A stretch of DNA of 64,000 bases from Nonomuraea zeae. GTDB taxonomy: Bacteria; Actinomycetota; Actinomycetes; Streptosporangiales; Streptosporangiaceae. Numbering within the stretch: the first letter of the stretch is position 1; the number at the start of each line of letters is the position of its first letter. The position numbers and the translations under genes were made by a program. Shown piece after piece: positions 16,926 through 25,637 of this stretch. The stretch spans positions 1 to 64,000 of the forward strand of contig NZ_VCKX01000003.1 of NCBI RefSeq assembly GCF_005889725.1, written 5' to 3'. The notes under the pieces were generated by a model. It ran no database searches, had not been told where the DNA came from, and saw only the letters and a program-made list of their open reading frames with translations.

Positions 16926-17896
16926 GTCTGCTCGAGCTTGACGACGTGTCCGTGACGTACCGCATCGCCTCGGGCGAGGTGCCCGCCGTACGCGGTGTGT
17001 CGCTGACCCTCGACTCCGGAGCGGCACTCGGAGTCGCCGGCGAGTCAGGATCCGGCAAGTCGACCCTGGCCATGGCGCTGCTCCGGCTCCTGCCCCGGGA
17101 CGCGCGCGTCGGCGGCCGGATCCTGCTCGACGGCGAGGACGTGCTCACCATGAAGTGGGGCCGCATGCGCGCCGTACGGTGGGCCGAGGCCTCGATCGTC
17201 TTCCAGGGCGCCCAGCACGGGCTCAACCCGGTGCGCCGGGTCGGCGACCAGATCGCCGAGCCGCTGCTGGTGCACGGCCTGGCCAGGCCGGACGCCGCGC
17301 GCAAGCGGGTGGCCGAGCTGCTCGACCAGGTCGGGATGCCCGCCTGGCGGGCCCGCAGCTTCCCGCACGAGCTGTCCGGCGGGCAGCGGCAGCGCGTCAT
17401 GATCGCGATGGCGCTGGCCTGCTCGCCCCGGCTGATCATCGCCGACGAGCCGACCACCGCGCTCGACGTGATGGTGCAGGCCCAGGTCCTGACGCTGATC
17501 AAGGAGCTGGTGGCCGAGCACGACATCTCGCTGCTGATGATCTCGCACGACCTGTCGGTGCTCGCCGACGTGTGCGACCAGCTCGCGGTCATGTACGCCG
17601 GCCGCGTCGTCGAGCTCGGCCCGTCCGGCGAGGTGTTCCACGAGGCCAAGCACCCCTACAGCAGGGCGCTGGCGGCGGCGTTCCCGACGGTGGGCGACCC
17701 GGTGTCGCGGCTCGCGCCCAAGGGGCTCGGCGGCGACCCGCCCGATCCGATGCAGCTTCCCGGCGGGTGCTCGTTCCATCCGCGGTGCCCGGTGGCGCTG
17801 GACGAATGCGCGAGCCTGGACGTCGAGCTGTGGCCGGCGGGCGAGCACCGCACCGCCGCCTGCGTGCACGTCCGGGCCAAGGAGGAGGCGTCATGA
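16922..17896 (+). CDS. ABC importer ATPase, DppD/OppD type
   Basis: 324 aa; ATG 16922 overlaps the upstream stop. Walker [16 protein letters not shown] (about residue 41), ABC signature [16 protein letters not shown], Walker [13 protein letters not shown] and switch His in [15 protein letters not shown] are all intact. The C-terminal oligopeptide-transporter domain ends with [17 protein letters not shown] and a later Cys, a cysteine-rich pattern common in this subfamily that can hold an iron-sulfur cluster in some members. Forms a heterodimer with the next gene product. Confidence 0.92.
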   Translation: MSLLELDDVSVTYRIASGEVPAVRGVSLTLDSGAALGVAGESGSGKSTLAMALLRLLPRDARVGGRILLDGEDVLTMKWGRMRAVRWAEASIVFQGAQHGLNPVRRVGDQIAEPLLVHGLARPDAARKRVAELLDQVGMPAWRARSFPHELSGGQRQRVMIAMALACSPRLIIADEPTTALDVMVQAQVLTLIKELVAEHDISLLMISHDLSVLADVCDQLAVMYAGRVVELGPSGEVFHEAKHPYSRALAAAFPTVGDPVSRLAPKGLGGDPPDPMQLPGGCSFHPRCPVALDECASLDVELWPAGEHRTAACVHVRAKEEAS

Positions 17897-18897
17897 CGGA
17901 GACGCAGACCACGGAGGAGGCCGTGTCCACCGCACGGCCCAGCCTCCTGGAGGCGCGAGACCTGCACGTGGAGTTCTCCTCGCGCGGGCGCCGCGCCCGC
18001 GCCGTGGACGGCGTGAACCTGAGCATCGGCGCGGGCGAGATCGTGGCCCTGGTCGGCGAGTCCGGCTGCGGCAAGACCACGCTGGCCCGCACGCTGCTCG
18101 GCCTCGAACGCCCCACCTCCGGCGAGGTCCGCTACGGCGGCGCCGCGCTGGACTACCGCTCCAAGGCGCTCAAGGCCTATCGCCGGCAGGTGCAGCTCGT
18201 CCTCCAGGACCCGACGGGCTCGCTCAACCCCCGGCACACGGTGTACGAGGCCGTCGCCGAGGGCCCGCGGATCCACGGGCTGCCGGACGAGCAGGAGGTC
18301 GTGGCCGAGGCCCTGTCCAGGGCGGGGCTGCGGCCGCCTGAGCGGTTCTTCCTGCGCTACCCGCACGAGCTGTCCGGCGGGCAGCGGCAGCGCGTGGTGA
18401 TCGCCGGGGCGCTGGCACTGAACCCGAAGGTGCTGATCGCCGACGAGCCGGTGGCCTCGCTGGACGCCTCCGTACGCGGTGAGATCCTCGCCCTGATGCT
18501 CAAGCTCAGGGCGGATCTCGGGCTGTCCGCGCTGGTCGTCACGCACGACCTGGGGCTGGCCTGGAACATCGCCGACCGGGTGGCCGTGATGTACCTGGGC
18601 AGGATCGTCGAGTCCGGGCCCGTGGAGCAGGTGCTGACCGCGCCGCGGCACCCGTACACGCAGGCGCTGATGTCGGTGCTGCCGGAGTCTCCCGAGCGGG
18701 TGGTGCTGACCGGCGAGCCGCCGGACCCGACCCGGATCCCCGGCGGCTGCCGCTTCCACGCCCGCTGCCAGGTGCTCGCCTCCGGGCGGGCGGCCGAGGC
18801 GGGGGTGGACGGCAAGTGCAGGTCGGAGCCGCTGAGCGTCCTGCCGGCCGTGCCCGGCCCCCAGGCGGCCTGCCACTACGCAGAGCTCACGGGCTGA
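17893..18897 (+). CDS. ABC importer ATPase, DppF/OppF type
   Basis: 334 aa; start overlaps the upstream stop (ATGA). Walker [19 protein letters not shown]-loop [18 protein letters not shown], signature [16 protein letters not shown], Walker [15 protein letters not shown] and H-switch [23 protein letters not shown] are present, followed by the [11 protein letters not shown] domain. This is the last gene of the operon. The importer probably brings in oligopeptides or a similar ligand; substrate is not inferable. The stop region carries two copies of GCTCACGGGCTGAGCG, each able to form a small hairpin. Confidence 0.92.
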   Translation: MTETQTTEEAVSTARPSLLEARDLHVEFSSRGRRARAVDGVNLSIGAGEIVALVGESGCGKTTLARTLLGLERPTSGEVRYGGAALDYRSKALKAYRRQVQLVLQDPTGSLNPRHTVYEAVAEGPRIHGLPDEQEVVAEALSRAGLRPPERFFLRYPHELSGGQRQRVVIAGALALNPKVLIADEPVASLDASVRGEILALMLKLRADLGLSALVVTHDLGLAWNIADRVAVMYLGRIVESGPVEQVLTAPRHPYTQALMSVLPESPERVVLTGEPPDPTRIPGGCRFHARCQVLASGRAAEAGVDGKCRSEPLSVLPAVPGPQAACHYAELTG

Positions 18898-18924
18898 GCG
18901 CCAGTCGTGCTCACGGGCTGAGCG

Positions 18925-19626
18925 TCAGGCGAGGTCCGCGTCGTGGACCAGGATGGCCGCCTGGACCCGGTTGGCCAGGCCCAGCTTGGCCAGGACGCGG
19001 CTGACGTGGGCCTTCACCGTGGCCTCCGTGAGGCGCAGCTCGCGGCCGATCTCGGCGTTGGACAGGCCGCGGGCCAGCGCCCTGATCACGTCCTCCTCCC
19101 GCCCGGTGAGCGCGGCGAGCTGCTTGCGGGCGGCCTCGGCCCGTGACGGGGCGCGGTTCGCGTACGAGTCGAGCAGGCGCTTGGTGACCGAGGGGGAGAG
19201 CATGGCCTGGCCGCCCGCCACCGTGCGGACGGCGGCGGCCAGCTCGCGCGGCGGGGTGTCCTTGAGCAGGAACCCGACCGCGCCCAGGCGGAGCGCCTCG
19301 TGCACGTACTCGTCCAGGTCGAACGTGGTGAGCATGACCAGTTTGGGCGGGTCCTGGCCGGACAGGATGCGGGCGGCGGAGCTCAGCCCGTCGAGGCCGG
19401 GCATCCGCACGTCCATCAGCACGACGTCGGGCCGCAGCCGCCGCACGGCGGAGACGGCCTCCGCGCCGTCGCGGGCCTCACCGGCGATCGCGATGTCACC
19501 CGAGGCCTCCAGGATCAGCCGCAGCCCCGACCGGACGAGCTCCTCGTCGTCCACCAGGAGCACCCGGATCAGGCCGGATCCCCGGGCGGGCGCGGTGTCC
19601 GGACCGTGGCCGGGCGCCGCGGTCAT
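18925..19626 (-). CDS. NarL/LuxR-type response regulator
   Basis: 233 aa; ATG 19626 overlaps the kinase stop by 4 nt. The receiver domain has the acidic pair VLLVDDEELVRSG, phospho-acceptor Asp in DVVLMDVRMPGLDGL, Thr/Ser switch VMLTTFD and Lys in FLLKDTPP. The C-terminal LuxR helix-turn-helix is TGREEDVIRALARGLSNAEIGRELRLTEATVKAHVSRVLAKL (about residues 175-215). Partner of the adjacent kinase. A likely target site is the palindrome at 20791-20806 between the kinase gene and the divergent hydrolase gene. Confidence 0.93.
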   Translation of the reverse strand: MTAAPGHGPDTAPARGSGLIRVLLVDDEELVRSGLRLILEASGDIAIAGEARDGAEAVSAVRRLRPDVVLMDVRMPGLDGLSSAARILSGQDPPKLVMLTTFDLDEYVHEALRLGAVGFLLKDTPPRELAAAVRTVAGGQAMLSPSVTKRLLDSYANRAPSRAEAARKQLAALTGREEDVIRALARGLSNAEIGRELRLTEATVKAHVSRVLAKLGLANRVQAAILVHDADLA

Positions 19627-20756
19627 GCCGGGATCCTCGCGTGGACCAGGAAGCCGCCGCCGTCCTGCGCGCTGGTCCGCAGCGTGCCGCCGAGCAGCTC
19701 GACCCGCTCGCGCAGCCCCACCAGGCCCCAGCCCGCGCCCGGCAGCTCCTCGCGCGGCCCGGCCGGCCTCTCGTTGCGCACCTCGACCTCCAGCTCGTCG
19801 CCCCGGTAGCGGATGCGGACGTCCGTGCCGGCGTTCCCGGCGTGCTTGTGCACGTTGGTGAGCGCCTCCTGCACCACCCGGTACGCCGTCCGCTCCACGG
19901 TCGCCTCGACGGGCCGCGCCGCGCCCTCGTCATGCCTGGTCACCGGGATGCCCAGAGCACGGGACTGGTCGAGCAGCCGGTCGAGGTCCCCGAGCGTGGG
20001 CGGCGGTCGCAGCGCCCCTTCCTCCGCCGGGGAGGCGTCCTCCGGCCGGGGCGCGCGGAGGACGCCGAGCACGTCGCGCAGGTTCGTCAGCGCCTCGCGC
20101 CCGATGCCGCCGATCAGGGCCGCGGCGCGTACCGTCTCCTCGTCGCCCGCGCGCACCTCCAGCGCCCCCGCGTGCAGCACGATCAGCGAGACCCGGTGCG
20201 CGACCACGTCGTGCATCTCCCTGGCGATCCGGGCCCGCTCCTGCGCCCTGGCCTGCTCGGCGCGCATGACCTGCTCGCGCTCCAGCCGCTCGGCCCGCTC
20301 CCTGGCCGCCTCCAGGACCTCGCGCCTGGCCCGGTACCAGAGCCCCAGCACCAGCGGCAGCCCGATCATCGCCAGCGCCATCAGCACCGTGTTGCCGAGC
20401 GTGGCCGTGGCCACCTCGTGCTCGCCGCCCTGGACCAGGCCCACCAGCGCGGACAGCCCGACCACGACCACGGCGCCGCCGGCGTACGCGGCCAGGTCGC
20501 GGGCCCTGCGCAGGGCCGTACCGGCGAAGAAGGAGGCGACCAGCAGCGGCGGCCACATCACCAGCCAGACGTAGGCGGCGGCGCCCACGGCGGCCAGCGG
20601 CCACCAGGACCGCTGCGCCCGCCAGGCGGCCACGCCCGCCAACGCGGCGACCGCGACCAGCACGGGCAGCGGCAGGCTCGACCGCACCCCGGCCTGCCCG
20701 TGCACCACGAGCAGGGAGAGCGCGCCCACACCGGCGCCGAGCAGAACGAACCGCAT
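19623..20756 (-). CDS. Sensor histidine kinase (HisKA_3/DesK-like)
   Basis: 377 aa from ATG 20756 (GTG 20762 is also possible). The N-terminal half has five or six membrane helices with no large extracellular loop, as in intramembrane-sensing kinases. The H-box is RARIAREMHDVVAHRVSLIVLHAG with the phosphorylated His after EM, and the ATPase N-box is VVQEALTNVHKHAGNAG, with a GWGLVGLRERVELLGG G-box. Pairs with the overlapping response regulator. The signal is probably membrane or envelope stress, by analogy with similarly built kinases; not demonstrable here. Confidence 0.9.
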   Translation of the reverse strand: MRFVLLGAGVGALSLLVVHGQAGVRSSLPLPVLVAVAALAGVAAWRAQRSWWPLAAVGAAAYVWLVMWPPLLVASFFAGTALRRARDLAAYAGGAVVVVGLSALVGLVQGGEHEVATATLGNTVLMALAMIGLPLVLGLWYRARREVLEAARERAERLEREQVMRAEQARAQERARIAREMHDVVAHRVSLIVLHAGALEVRAGDEETVRAAALIGGIGREALTNLRDVLGVLRAPRPEDASPAEEGALRPPPTLGDLDRLLDQSRALGIPVTRHDEGAARPVEATVERTAYRVVQEALTNVHKHAGNAGTDVRIRYRGDELEVEVRNERPAGPREELPGAGWGLVGLRERVELLGGTLRTSAQDGGGFLVHARIPA

Positions 20757-20790
20757 GGGCACAGCGTATGGGCCGGCCGCAAAAAGGCTT

Positions 20791-20806
20791 TACGACGAAA
20801 GTAGTA
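20791..20806. promoter_or_regulatory. Candidate response-regulator box
   Basis: TACGACGAAAGTAGTA is a near-palindrome (TACnAC-N4-GTnGTA) between the divergent starts of the kinase gene (20756) and the hydrolase gene (20865). LuxR/NarL-type regulators bind dyads of this length. It is the most symmetrical sequence I noticed in that gap. Confidence 0.5.
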
Positions 20807-20864
20807 GAAGCCGGTCGACGATCGGGGCGGACGGTCGGGCCCGCCCGGCCGCCAGCCTGGTCCC

Positions 20865-22010
20865 ATGCGTAGAACCGTGGCTGTCTCAGCCCTGTCATTG
20901 ATCGTCCTGTCCGGCGCGATCCAGGCGCACGCCCAGGCTGGCGCCGCACCCCAGACTGGTGCGACCCGGACCGCCGCCCCCGAGCTCGCGTTGCCCGCGC
21001 CGACCGGCGCCAAGCCCGTCGGCACGACGAGCCTGTACCTGGTCGACGCCGGTCGCCGGGACCCGTGGAACCCCGAGGCGGACAAGCGCGAGCTCATGGT
21101 CTCGCTCTGGTACCCGGCCAAGCGGGCCACCGGGAAGCCCGCCCCTTACGTGAGCCCGCAGGAGTCCGCCGCGATCCTGAAGCAGGTCCCCGGCCTGGAG
21201 GGCGTCGAGCCTGACGCGCTCACCAGGACCAGGACGCACGCCCGGCTCGGCGCTCCCGTGCGGACCGCCAAGGGCGGCCTGCCGCTGGTCGTCCTGTCGC
21301 CCGGCTTCAGCTTCCCCCGCGCCACCCTCACCTCGCTGGCCGAGGACCTCGCCAGCAGGGGATACCTGGTCGCCGCGGTGGAGCACACCTACGAGTCGGT
21401 CGCCACCACGTTCCCCGACGGCCGCACCACCTCCTGCCTGGCCTGCGTGAAGGGCCAGGACGGCGCCAAGGTGGCCGCGAGCCGGGTGGTGGACGTGCGG
21501 TTCGTGCTCGACGAGCTGACCAGGAGCCGGTGGGGCAAGGTGATCGACCGCTCGGCGATCGCCATGGCCGGCCACTCGATGGGCGGCAACAGCGCCGCCC
21601 AGACCATGCTCGCCGACCGCCGGGTGAAGGCGGGGGTGAACCTGGACGGCACGTTCAACCCGATCGTGGCGCCGCTCGACCGGCCGTTCCTGATGATCGG
21701 GTCGCCCAGCCACACGCCGGGCGGCTCCGACGAGTCGTGGGCGCCGTCCTGGGCCAACCTGACGGGCTGGAAGCGCTGGATCACCGTGGCGGGCACCGAC
21801 CACTCGGCGTTCGTGGACTACGCCGTGCTCAGGCCCGCGCTCGGCATCCCCGCGCAGGAGCTCGACGGCAGGCGGGCGCTGCGGATCACCCGCGCGCACC
21901 TGGCCGCGTTCCTCGACCGGCACCTGCTGGGCAAGCGGACTCCCGTCGCGGACTTCCCCGAGGTCACCGATCAGGCGCGGAACGCGTCGGCGTTCTCCTC
22001 GGCCCACTGA
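20865..22010 (+). CDS. Secreted alpha/beta hydrolase (PAF-acetylhydrolase/chlorophyllase-like)
   Basis: 381 aa. Signal peptide MRRTVAVSALSLIVLSGAIQAHA. The chain then has ELMVSLWYPAKRATG, LPLVVLSPGFSFPRATLTSLAEDLASRGYLVAAVEHTYES, nucleophile elbow IAMAGHSMGGNSAAQTML, and a late GTDHSAFVDY histidine, the layout of secreted lipases and platelet-activating-factor acetylhydrolase-like enzymes. Divergent from the two-component pair across a candidate response-regulator site, so it may be part of that regulon. The stop overlaps the end of the convergent NmrA-like gene by 40 nt. Confidence 0.85.
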   Translation: MRRTVAVSALSLIVLSGAIQAHAQAGAAPQTGATRTAAPELALPAPTGAKPVGTTSLYLVDAGRRDPWNPEADKRELMVSLWYPAKRATGKPAPYVSPQESAAILKQVPGLEGVEPDALTRTRTHARLGAPVRTAKGGLPLVVLSPGFSFPRATLTSLAEDLASRGYLVAAVEHTYESVATTFPDGRTTSCLACVKGQDGAKVAASRVVDVRFVLDELTRSRWGKVIDRSAIAMAGHSMGGNSAAQTMLADRRVKAGVNLDGTFNPIVAPLDRPFLMIGSPSHTPGGSDESWAPSWANLTGWKRWITVAGTDHSAFVDYAVLRPALGIPAQELDGRRALRITRAHLAAFLDRHLLGKRTPVADFPEVTDQARNASAFSSAH

Positions 22011-22795
22011 GCGAAGCTGCGCGCGTCCCGGCCGGTGACCTCACGCACGGTCGGGACCACCGTGTAGCCGACCTCGGGGGTGTCGCCGAGCGCGCCGACG
22101 AGGAACTCGATGGTCTCCTCACCCATGCCGTCGGCCGCCCACTTGGCCCTGGCCTCCTCCACCGTCAGCTCCACGAACTCCACGTCCTGGCCGATCGACG
22201 CCCCGAGGATCGCCACCTTCTCCTTGAGCGTGATCGCCTCGGGCCCGGTCAGCGTGTACGTCCTGCCGCCGTGGCCCCCTTCGACCAGCACCGTCGCGGC
22301 CACGGCGGCGATGTCGCGCTCGTGCACCAGCGCGCTCAGCCGCCGGCCGAACGGCTCCTTGATGACGCCTTCGGTCCGGACCGTGTGCGCCCACCAGCGC
22401 AGCGTGTTGGACATGAACTCGACGGGGTGCAGCAGCGTCCACTCGATGTCGGTGGCGGCCAGCGCCTGCTCGAGCGCGCCGTCCTCGCGGCCGCCGAGCA
22501 CCGTGGCGCGCCGTACGCCTTCCTTGACGGCCAGCTCGACGAGCCGTGCGCCGTCGGGAAGGGGCGCGTAGTCGTCGCCCGCGAAGTTGATGAAGTGGAC
22601 TGCGGTGACGCCCTCGAAGGCGGCGGCCACGGAGGCGGGCTCCGCGAGGTCTCCGGCGACGACCTCGACGCCCTCGGGCAGGCCGGCCTTGGCCGGGTTC
22701 CTGGTCAGGGCCCGCACCTGCTGCCCGGCCGCGAGGAGCTCCTCGACGACGAGACGGCCGACGGTTCCGGTGGCACCGGTGACGAGGATGGTCAT
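21971..22795 (-). CDS. NmrA-like NAD(P)-binding protein
   Basis: 274 aa, ATG 22795 with AAAGGGG upstream. N-terminal Rossmann motif TILVTGATGTVGRLVVEELL (GxxGxxG), then NPAKAGLPEGVEVVAGDL and VTAVHFINFAGDDY. The usual SDR Tyr-x-x-x-Lys pair is not apparent, and residues WTLLHPVEFMSN correspond to the region used for substrate contact in NmrA/quinone-reductase-like proteins. It may be a redox sensor or reductase. The promoter has a TACAAT box set inside an inverted repeat, so a repressor is likely. Confidence 0.85.
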   Translation of the reverse strand: MTILVTGATGTVGRLVVEELLAAGQQVRALTRNPAKAGLPEGVEVVAGDLAEPASVAAAFEGVTAVHFINFAGDDYAPLPDGARLVELAVKEGVRRATVLGGREDGALEQALAATDIEWTLLHPVEFMSNTLRWWAHTVRTEGVIKEPFGRRLSALVHERDIAAVAATVLVEGGHGGRTYTLTGPEAITLKEKVAILGASIGQDVEFVELTVEEARAKWAADGMGEETIEFLVGALGDTPEVGYTVVPTVREVTGRDARSFAQWAEENADAFRA

Positions 22796-22821
22796 GGCGA
22801 ACCCCTTTGCTTGGAACGGAA

Positions 22822-22847
22822 CGTTCTGCTCTTATTGTAGCAGAACG
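22822..22847. promoter_or_regulatory. Inverted repeat enclosing the NmrA-gene -10 box
   Basis: CGTTCTGCT (22822-22830) and AGCAGAACG (22839-22847) form a 9-bp inverted repeat with an 8-nt spacer. On the leftward strand TACAAT (22839-22834) lies in and beside the spacer. The dyad GAACGTTC overlaps the left arm. A TetR- or MarR-like repressor here would block RNA polymerase directly. Confidence 0.6.
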
Positions 22848-22854
22848 GAACGCT

Positions 22855-24030
22855 TCATTCCCTGTATTGCTTGAGCGTGATGGCGTTCGCGGCCCGCGCG
22901 ATGGGCCCGGCGACCCGCTCGATCATGCGGTCGCGGCCGGGCAGGTGGGGGAGCAGCCTGATCATCCTCGTCTGGAACCACAGGGCCGCGCGCGACCCGA
23001 TGACCATGCCCTTGACGTTGGCCGGCCCGAGCGCCTGGTTGGCCTCGACGAACGCGCGCAGCTCGCGCTCGTACCCGTCCGTCCCGCCGCCCGCGGCCAG
23101 CTCGCCCGCCAGCACGTACGCCCCCACGAGCGCCAGGCTCGTGCCCTGCCCCGATGCGGGGGAGGCGCAGTAGCCCGCGTCGCCCACGAGCACGACGCGT
23201 CCCTTCGACCAGCGGTCCATGTGGATCTGGGTGACCGAGTCGAAGTAGAAGTCGTTGGCGTCGCGCACGGCTTCGAGCAGTGCCGGCACCTGCCAGCCCG
23301 ACCCGTCCATGGCCCGCGTGAGCAGCTCCTTCTGGCCGGTCACGTCGCGGTGGTCGTAGTCGAGCGGCGGCGACGACCACATGAACAGCGCCTTGGCGCC
23401 ACTGTCCTGGCGGGTGCTGTAGACGTTCGCGGTCCTGCCGGGGGCGGCGTGCACGGCCTCCTCGCGGTCCAGGCCCAGCGTGTTGGGCACCGAGCAGATG
23501 GAGATGTAGTAGCCGAGGTCGCGGGCGAAGCCCGACTCCTCGCCGAAGGCGATCCGCCGGGTGTTGGAGTGGGCGCCGTCGGCCCCGACGACGAGGTCGA
23601 ACTTGCGCGGCTCCGAGCGCTCGAACGTGACCGTGCCGTCCTCGGCGATGGCGGTGATGGAGTCGTCGAAGACGTACTCGACGTCGTCGCGGGTCAGGTC
23701 GTACAGCAGCTCGTTGAGGTCGCCGCGCATGATCTCCAGGTCGCCGCCCGTGCGGCCGCCGAACAGGTCGGCGTCCAGTGTCGCGACGCGCCGGCCCCTG
23801 GCGTCGTAGTGGGTGGCGATCCGCATGTCCGTGCTCCTGGCGCGGACCGCGTCCAGGAGGCCCATACGCTCGATCACCGTGAGCGCCGCGCCGCGGATGT
23901 CCACCTTGTAGCCGCCTTCGCGGATCGCGGGGGCGCGCTCGACCACGGTGACGGTGCAGCCGTGGCGGCGCAGCCAGTAGGCGGTGGTGGTGCCGGCGAT
24001 GCTCGCTCCGGAGATGAGAATGTTCGTCAT
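22855..24030 (-). CDS. FAD-dependent monooxygenase (PHBH/TetX-like)
   Basis: 391 aa, ATG 24030. FAD-binding motifs: ILISGASIAGTTTAYWLRRHGCTVTVVERAP (GxGxxG-type with Ser in place of one Gly), DLVVGADGAHSNTR (DG motif) and VVLVGDAGYCASPASGQGTSLALVGA (GD motif). This is the class A flavoprotein hydroxylase family, which includes antibiotic-inactivating TetX and aromatic hydroxylases. No membrane segment. Divergent from the TetR gene at 24091, which probably represses it through the paired GTC-N3-GAC boxes between them. Substrate unknown. Confidence 0.9.
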   Translation of the reverse strand: MTNILISGASIAGTTTAYWLRRHGCTVTVVERAPAIREGGYKVDIRGAALTVIERMGLLDAVRARSTDMRIATHYDARGRRVATLDADLFGGRTGGDLEIMRGDLNELLYDLTRDDVEYVFDDSITAIAEDGTVTFERSEPRKFDLVVGADGAHSNTRRIAFGEESGFARDLGYYISICSVPNTLGLDREEAVHAAPGRTANVYSTRQDSGAKALFMWSSPPLDYDHRDVTGQKELLTRAMDGSGWQVPALLEAVRDANDFYFDSVTQIHMDRWSKGRVVLVGDAGYCASPASGQGTSLALVGAYVLAGELAAGGGTDGYERELRAFVEANQALGPANVKGMVIGSRAALWFQTRMIRLLPHLPGRDRMIERVAGPIARAANAITLKQYRE

Positions 24031-24048
24031 GCCGATGACGGTACATCT

Positions 24049-24084
24049 GTCTCAGACGCTTGTCTAGGACGATTGTGCTAATCT
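24049..24084. promoter_or_regulatory. Paired operator boxes and leaderless promoter
   Basis: GTC-N3-GAC occurs twice, at 24049-24057 and 24062-24070, 13 bp apart. A TAATCT -10 box follows at 24079-24084, 6 nt before the ATG of the TetR gene. The position fits an autoregulatory operator shared with the divergent monooxygenase gene. Confidence 0.55.
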
Positions 24085-24090
24085 CTGATT

Positions 24091-24657
24091 ATGGGAAACA
24101 GGGAAGATCTGCTGGCCGGGGCGAAGCGGTGCCTGATCGAGAAGGGCTACTCGCGTACGACGGCGCGTGACATAGCCAACGCTTCGGGCGTGAGCCTGGC
24201 GGGCATCGGCTATCACTTCAAGTCGAAGGAAGCGCTGATGAACGAGGCGCTGTTCGCGGCCATGCAGGAGTGGGGCGACGAGCTGGCGGCGACCCTGGCG
24301 GGCGAGGTGAAGGCGGAGGCCACGCCGCTGGAGCGGTTCGAGGCGGCCTGGGACCGGGTGGTGGAGTCGTTCGCGCGGCTGCGGCCGCTGTGGGTGACGC
24401 AGTTCGAGCTGCTCGGGCAGATCGACCACGTGCCGGAGGTGCGCGAGCAGCTCGTACAGGGCATCCAGGAGGCCAGGCTGGGGCTCGCCGAGCTGTTCGA
24501 GGGCATCGAGCCGGGGAGCGACCCGGAGCGGGCGCGCCTGACCGGGACCGTCTATCAGGCCATGCTGACGGGGTTCCTGTCACAGTGGCTGCTCGATCCC
24601 GGCAGCGCGTTGTCGGGCCGAGAGGTGGTCGCGGCCCTGCGCATGATCGCCTCCTGA
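24091..24657 (+). CDS. TetR family regulator
   Basis: 188 aa. Helix-turn-helix at the N-terminus: LLAGAKRCLIEKGYSRTTARDIANASGVSLAGIGYHFKSKEALM. The ligand domain follows, with FARLRPLWVTQFELLGQID. ATG 24091 has no ribosome site but lies 6 nt after TAATCT, so the message is probably leaderless. Divergent from the flavin monooxygenase; likely its repressor. Confidence 0.9.
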   Translation: MGNREDLLAGAKRCLIEKGYSRTTARDIANASGVSLAGIGYHFKSKEALMNEALFAAMQEWGDELAATLAGEVKAEATPLERFEAAWDRVVESFARLRPLWVTQFELLGQIDHVPEVREQLVQGIQEARLGLAELFEGIEPGSDPERARLTGTVYQAMLTGFLSQWLLDPGSALSGREVVAALRMIAS

Positions 24658-24664
24658 GCGGGGT

Positions 24665-25303
24665 CTAGAAGGCGCTTATCGTCGCGGGGGCGCGTTCGGC
24701 CCTGCTCAGGGCGCGGATGACCGCCGTCGCGCCGTGGCGGTGTACGGCCAGCCTGGCCAGCAGCTCGACCACGGGGCCGATGACCGCCGATGGCAGCTCG
24801 GGCGTCTCCACGCCCACGCTGGCCGCCAGGTCGTCGGAGTGCACGACCAGCTCCACCAGCCGGGTGAGCAGGAAGTCGTCGAGCCGCAGCGACCAGCCGG
24901 ACGACCGCACGAAGACGACCCGGCCGGCCGGCTCCACGGGCAGGGCGGCGAGCTGCTGGTCGAGCAGCGACTGCGCGTTGCCGACCAGCGCGTCGGGTCC
25001 GGCCGCCGCCGAGGCCTCGCCGGCCCGCCGGATGCCGACGTTGCTCTCGTGGTCGAGGCCGGCCTGCACCCACGGCGACCTCGTGTAGTGCTCGATGAGC
25101 TCGATGGGCTCCTGGACCTCGTCGTTCGGGGCCAGCACCTCCCCGACCCTGACGAGCTGGTGGGCCAGGTGCCCGGCCAGCCCCGCGACGGTGAACTCGG
25201 TGAGCGCGCTCGGCTTGTCCCATGCCGCCTTCACGACCGGGTCGCGGAGGAGCGACACCGCCGAGCTCGCGGCCACCAGATAGGACTGCCTTATTTCCCC
25301 CAT
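24665..25303 (-). CDS. Mycothiol-dependent maleylpyruvate isomerase-like (DinB fold) protein
   Basis: 212 aa, ATG 25303 with GGAAGGGCG upstream. N-terminal LTEFTVAGLAGHLAHQLVRVGEVL holds the first His region and LDDFLLTRLVELVVHSDDLAASVG the Glu and His expected to bind metal in the MDMPI-N/DinB superfamily. Members are metal- and mycothiol-dependent transferases or isomerases; this branch is annotated mostly by fold. The C-terminal lid ends in RALSRAERAPATIS. Converges with the TetR gene at 24657, only 7 nt away. Confidence 0.82.
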   Translation of the reverse strand: MGEIRQSYLVAASSAVSLLRDPVVKAAWDKPSALTEFTVAGLAGHLAHQLVRVGEVLAPNDEVQEPIELIEHYTRSPWVQAGLDHESNVGIRRAGEASAAAGPDALVGNAQSLLDQQLAALPVEPAGRVVFVRSSGWSLRLDDFLLTRLVELVVHSDDLAASVGVETPELPSAVIGPVVELLARLAVHRHGATAVIRALSRAERAPATISAF

Positions 25304-25322
25304 TTGTCGCCCTTCCCCTGGT

Positions 25323-25637
25323 TCAGGTGGTAACTCGCGCCAAGACTATCCCTCCGACTATGAGCGCGAGCGCGGCCATCCTGCCCAGTGAGACGGGGTC
25401 GTCGTTGACCAGGATGCCGAGCGTGATCGCGCCGACCGCGCCGATCCCGGTGAAGACGGCGTACGCGGTGCCGACGGGCAGGGTGTTCATGGCCTGCGAC
25501 AGCAGCCAGACCGCGGCGGCCATCAGGGCCAGGGAGATGAGCGTGGGCAGCGGCCTGGTGAAGCCCTGCGTCGGCTTGATGCTCTGCGACCAGGCCACCT
25601 CGATGAGCCCGGCCAGCGTCAGGATCAGCCAGTTCAT
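25323..25637 (-). CDS. Small multidrug resistance (SMR) transporter
   Basis: 104 aa, four helices. N-terminal WLILTLAGLIEVAWSQSIK contains the essential membrane Glu of EmrE/SugE proteins, followed by QGFTRPLPTLISLALM and AMNTLPVGTAYAVFTGIGAVG. The TAYAVFTGIG stretch is closer to the SugE/Gdx branch, which exports guanidinium or quaternary compounds. ATG 25637 has AAGGAGGTCTC upstream and overlaps the azoreductase stop by 4 nt, so both are made together under the divergent TetR gene. Confidence 0.88.
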   Translation of the reverse strand: MNWLILTLAGLIEVAWSQSIKPTQGFTRPLPTLISLALMAAAVWLLSQAMNTLPVGTAYAVFTGIGAVGAITLGILVNDDPVSLGRMAALALIVGGIVLARVTT

